From Chloracidobacterium sp. UBA7659 (lineage in GTDB: Bacteria > Acidobacteriota > Blastocatellia > Pyrinomonadales > Pyrinomonadaceae), in NCBI GenBank assembly GCA_002483395.1, contig DLHV01000218.1, positions 2,226 to 9,796 of the forward strand: a stretch of DNA of 7,571 nt, read 5' to 3'. Positions 5,734 to 7,571 of this stretch are shown here, piece after piece. The translations under genes and the position numbers were made by a program. Within the stretch, counting starts at the first letter, position 1. Every line of letters begins with the position of its first letter. The notes below the pieces were generated by a model. That model was not told the origin of the DNA. It saw only the letters and a program-made list of their open reading frames with translations, and did not search any database.

Positions 5734-6132
5734 TTAAAGTTTTCGGTTTTCGGCGATCATCCGCAAACGCTCTTCGCGGGTCTTTTTCCTTTCGTTATAA
5801 CCTGTGTCGCCGTATGGTTCCAGCTTTTCCAGCCAAAGGTCTTCGAGCGTTTCCAGATCGGCCGCATAATCGTAATTAGGATCTTCGCGCGGAAAGACCT
5901 CCTCAAGAACCTCGAACTCAAATTTTCCCGCACCAAACTGCTTCCAATCGTTTTCGAGATCTTTAATCGGATGAGCACCCGCGAACAACTGAAACCTGAT
6001 CCGGTTGAACATCGCGTCCAGATTCATCGTCGAGCCGACAAAGACTTTATCGTTCACCAAATTTCGAATCAGAAAAACACCCATCGGCCGGCGGGACGCT
6101 TTGTATTCTAGTTTTGCGGCTTTCTTGTCCAT
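5734..6132 (-). CDS. GIY-YIG nuclease-like domain protein
   Basis: The product is 132 aa, essentially a single GIY-YIG domain. Motif 1 is degenerate: GVF (18-20) stands for GIY and FVG (31-33) for YIG, in MGVFLIRNLVNDKVFVGSTM. It is followed by NRIRFQLFAGAHP (43-55, candidate catalytic Arg44/46), LENDWKQFGAGKFEFEVLEE (59-78), and LETLEDLWLEKLEPYGDTGYN (93-113) with the conserved acidic residue at Glu95 or Glu98. The C-terminus is basic. The family fold binds metal and cuts DNA, but small stand-alone members like this have no assigned role that I know of. The ATG at 6132 overlaps the preceding stop by one base (TAATG), and the stop lies five bases before pdhC, so it is translated as part of the pdh transcript. 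There is no homing-endonuclease architecture or intron nearby. Confidence 0.8.
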   Translation of the reverse strand: MDKKAAKLEYKASRRPMGVFLIRNLVNDKVFVGSTMNLDAMFNRIRFQLFAGAHPIKDLENDWKQFGAGKFEFEVLEEVFPREDPNYDYAADLETLEDLWLEKLEPYGDTGYNERKKTREERLRMIAENRKL

Positions 6133-6663
6133 TATGGCTTATAGTTCTTCCATATCTCTGAAAAATCATCGCAACAATCGTATGCTTCCATGGAGTATTT
6201 CCCACGCTCGACAAAAACGACGTATTTGATATTAACCGTTGGTCTAGGCTTCGGCTGGCATTGACCTTTAGCCACCAACCAAAGTTCAGTCGCAAATGTC
6301 TCACGAAAACCGGCATTAATAATGACCAAGCGCGATCTTTCAAATTTTCGAAGCGCGATCTTGAGTTCAATCCCTCGCAAATGTGCCTCGATCTCTCCGT
6401 ATCGGCATTTCTTACCGCAATAAAGCAAAACGTATCCCACCGATTCCGGAGCTTGCTGGATTTCCTGGAAAAAAACATCGAAACGAGCGCTTCTTTCTTC
6501 GCTGCCTAACTTGCCAAACTCATCCACTAACTTGGCCTCGTTCAGAGTTGTCTTCGCATGCCGGATCACTGGACGGATTCTGGCCAAAACAACCAAACAC
6601 CAGGGTAAAGGTGAAAACACCCACCAAACCAATGGAGAACTTAAAATCGTTGAACTTAGCCAT
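6132..6663 (-). pseudogene. Secreted or lipoprotein gene with a frameshift after the signal peptide
   Basis: From the ATG at 6663 the first frame reads MAKFNDFKFSIGLVGVFTFT, then LVFGCFGQNPSSDPACE: a clear export signal with a possible lipobox (VFGC). That frame stops about 17 codons later. At about base 6552 the homology continues in the next frame with TTLNEAKLVDEFGKLGSEER, then ARFDVFFQEIQ, GYVLLYCG, SRLVIINAGFRETFATELWL and a Pro-rich tail, ending at 6132. Joined, this gives about 176 aa. I recall similar secreted proteins of Acidobacteriota with 'VDEFG ... ARLDNFA--L ... GYI-VYGG ... R-V-VDGG-RE--TVELW', loosely OmpA-like, function unknown. A TTG start at 6632 in the second frame would keep an open frame, but its N-terminus (MVWWVFSPLPW) looks less natural. 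The start follows a vestigial pdhB tail by two bases, which suggests it was once the gene directly after pdhB. Confidence 0.6.
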
Positions 6664-6665
6664 CG

Positions 6666-6698
6666 TCACAAATAACAAACTTCCTTCATCGCCGCGAC
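6666..6698 (-). repeat. Vestigial duplicate of the pdhB 3' end (last 10 codons plus stop)
   Basis: It reads VAAMKEVCYL-stop on the minus strand, against [14 protein letters not shown] at the end of the present pdhB (7282-7314). The two agree at 25 of 33 bases, with a core of 18 of 20 (6679-6698 versus 7295-7314). Apart from Val to Met, the differences are synonymous or a stop-codon swap (TGA for TAG). The reading frame upstream enters the 3' end of brnA sequence, so this is a remnant, not a gene. Confidence 0.7.
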
Positions 6699-6710
6699 TC
6701 TAGCGGTGTT

Positions 6711-7016
6711 TCACGCTGCCAGCTTCGCCTTGAGGCCTTTAATAAATGCTTCATCTTCTAAAAGTTCACGGGCGACTTTTTCCTTTTCCATTGCCGAGCG
6801 TAATATTTTGCTTATCCGCTTCGGATCGTTCTGAAAGAAAGTCGCGACCTCCGCGTCGAGCGTAACTTCTACGTTGACTTGATCTTCCTTTGGAAGCAAT
6901 TCAGGCGGACCATCGAAATGCCTGCGTTTTATCCGTCGAAGCCCTTCCGCTCGGGCCTCGCTGCTTGTTTCAAGAAATTCCAATTCAGATTCGGCGTCTT
7001 TTTTCTTCATATTCAT
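6711..7016 (-). CDS. brnA: BrnA-like antitoxin
   Basis: The product is 101 aa from the ATG at 7016. A second ATG at 7010 (MKKKDAES) has GGTGA six bases upstream and may be the true start. The N-terminal half is charged (ESELEFLETSSEARAEGLRR, RRHFDGPPELLPKE). The C-terminal half holds the ribbon-helix-helix-like segment: strand VNVEVTLDAEV (47-57), then helices around NDPKRISKILRSAMEKEKVA and a basic end. Known of the family: BrnA neutralises BrnT and, as a dimer, represses the brnTA promoter. The start overlaps the 3' end of brnT by 32 bases, the typical toxin-first order of brnTA. The assignment rests on the partner and on size and strand-helix pattern more than on strong sequence identity. 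It lies between the two copies of the pdhB tail. Confidence 0.75.
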   Translation of the reverse strand: MNMKKKDAESELEFLETSSEARAEGLRRIKRRHFDGPPELLPKEDQVNVEVTLDAEVATFFQNDPKRISKILRSAMEKEKVARELLEDEAFIKGLKAKLAA

Positions 7017-7275
7017 TCACCATCCACCGTTCAGCCTTCCGTCCGGTTATGAAACGGAGCGCTTCTTCATTGATCTCGGTAAAAACCAAATATATAAGGC
7101 CATATTCAGCAGTTATGCCGATTATTCCGAATCGCGCCTCGTCTTCATCTGAATGAGACTCGTCAAAAAACTCGACAGCAAAAGGATCCCGAAAAACGTC
7201 CTCAATTTTGGCGAATTTAACCTTGTGATCTCTAGCGACCTTCTTCGCCTTATCTGGGTCCCAAGTATATTGCAT
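6985..7275 (-). CDS. brnT: BrnT-family ribonuclease toxin
   Basis: The product is 96 aa, the normal length for BrnT (PF04365), a RelE-like ribonuclease toxin. Family landmarks in order are YTWDPDKAKKVARDHKVKFA (3-22, the 'WD--KA--N--KH-V-F' region with Asn replaced), VFRDPFAVEFFDE (27-39), DEARFGIIGIT (45-55, the E-RF motif), LIYLVFTE (60-67), and RFITGRKAERWMVNEYEE (74-91, family 'R-ISARKA---E---YE'). The start at 7275 is six bases after the pdhB stop. The likely Shine-Dalgarno, GGAAG inside the pdhB tail, is rather far away (about 20 bases), so read-through or coupled translation from the pdh transcript is likely. Being toxin-first and embedded in a housekeeping operon, it would be co-expressed with PDH unless it has its own promoter within pdhB, which I could not see. 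Confidence 0.85.
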   Translation of the reverse strand: MQYTWDPDKAKKVARDHKVKFAKIEDVFRDPFAVEFFDESHSDEDEARFGIIGITAEYGLIYLVFTEINEEALRFITGRKAERWMVNEYEEKRRRI

Positions 7276-7281
7276 CGACGG

Positions 7282-7314
7282 CTAGAGATAGCATACTTCC
7301 TTCACCGCAGCGAC
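7282..7314 (-). repeat. Present pdhB 3' end, the other copy of the direct repeat bracketing brnTA
   Basis: The last 10 codons plus TAG of pdhB, repeated at 6666-6698 in the same orientation 616 bases away. The interval holds exactly brnT and brnA. Confidence 0.7.
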
Positions 7315-7571
7315 GATCTTCGCGACATCCGGCAATGCCAACTCCTCGAGGTTTTTCGCGTATGGCATCGGGGCTTCAGCGGTCGAGACGCGTTTTACCG
7401 GAGCGTCGAGATAATCGAAAGCGTGTTCCATCACAGTGTGCGATATCTCGGCACCGACAGAAGCGAAGGCGTGCGATTCTTCTGCGATCACGAGCCGGTT
7501 TGTCTTCTTTACCGAATTGACGATCGTGTCGACGTCGAGCGGCTTGATCGTCCGCGGATCGATGACCTCGA
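7282..7571 (-). CDS. pdhB: Pyruvate dehydrogenase E1 component, beta subunit, partial (3' end)
   Basis: The frame is open to the right window edge, so only the last 96 or so codons are present. The visible protein reads [20 protein letters not shown], then [51 protein letters not shown], and ends [18 protein letters not shown]. This is the transketolase C-terminal domain of 2-oxo acid dehydrogenase E1 beta, with the family signatures 'EVIDLRT-KPLD', 'VEE', 'G-GAEI' and 'PMPYAKNLE'. With E1 alpha it forms the thiamine-diphosphate decarboxylase of the PDH complex. The E2 gene pdhC follows about 1.55 kb downstream in the same direction, and pdhA would be expected upstream, outside the window. 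The 3' end is duplicated at 6666-6698. Branched-chain E1 beta is the alternative; MPYAKNLE fits pyruvate better. Confidence 0.93.
   Translation of the reverse strand, partial: EVIDPRTIKPLDVDTIVNSVKKTNRLVIAEESHAFASVGAEISHTVMEHAFDYLDAPVKRVSTAEAPMPYAKNLEELALPDVAKIVAAVKEVCYL

Noticed and set aside
1..7571. CRISPR array, tRNA or rRNA genes, DGR reverse transcriptase or template repeat within the window
   Set aside because: I looked for regularly spaced repeats, tRNA-like cloverleafs, RT motifs (YxDD context) and a second copy of the 1657-1785 sequence, and found none.

Overview
The window looks like a chromosomal segment of moderate GC from a Gram-negative-type bacterium. I infer Acidobacteriota, probably Blastocatellia / Pyrinomonadales-like. 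The reasons are a Ser/Thr kinase fused to an FGE/C-lectin domain, the style of the pyruvate dehydrogenase (PDH) genes, and small hypothetical families that I associate with that group. No marker gene settles this, so the taxonomy is inference.

Layout. (1) Positions 1-1785 (+): the 3' part of a membrane-anchored Ser/Thr kinase with an extracytoplasmic formylglycine-generating-enzyme-like (C-lectin fold) domain. The last ~110 bases of this gene have the codon pattern of a diversity-generating-retroelement variable region. No reverse transcriptase or template repeat lies in the window. (2) 1786-1980 (+): a decayed copy of the 3' end of rho, joined directly to the kinase stop codon, followed by ~170 bases with nothing recognisable. 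(3) 2152-2592 (-): a small predicted lipoprotein. (4) 2624-3966: an IS4-family insertion sequence of about 1.34 kb, low GC, with its transposase broken by one frameshift. It truncates the small gene at 3952-4146. (5) 7571-3952 (-): a co-directional, tightly packed pyruvate dehydrogenase cluster. In transcription order it holds pdhB (E1 beta, partial), brnT, brnA, a frameshifted secreted protein gene, a GIY-YIG domain gene, pdhC (E2), a frameshifted small gene and the truncated small gene.

How the parts relate. E1 beta and E2 of PDH are separated by about 1.5 kb of accessory genes. The brnTA toxin-antitoxin pair is bracketed by two copies of the last 10 codons plus stop of pdhB (7282-7314 and 6666-6698). 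The two copies differ almost only at synonymous sites, which suggests the module entered at the 3' end of pdhB and left a vestige of the old pdhB tail. pdhC carries two inverted copies of a 27-nt REP-like palindrome in its Ala/Pro linker, and a tandem-repeat patch in its second linker.

Four separate genes carry an apparent single frameshift each (rho remnant, transposase, 4275, 6552). This may be real decay of accessory DNA, or in part assembly indels. The most interesting signals are the putative hypervariable receptor kinase, the rho tail behind it, the duplicated pdhB tail around brnTA, and the REP-like pair inside pdhC.
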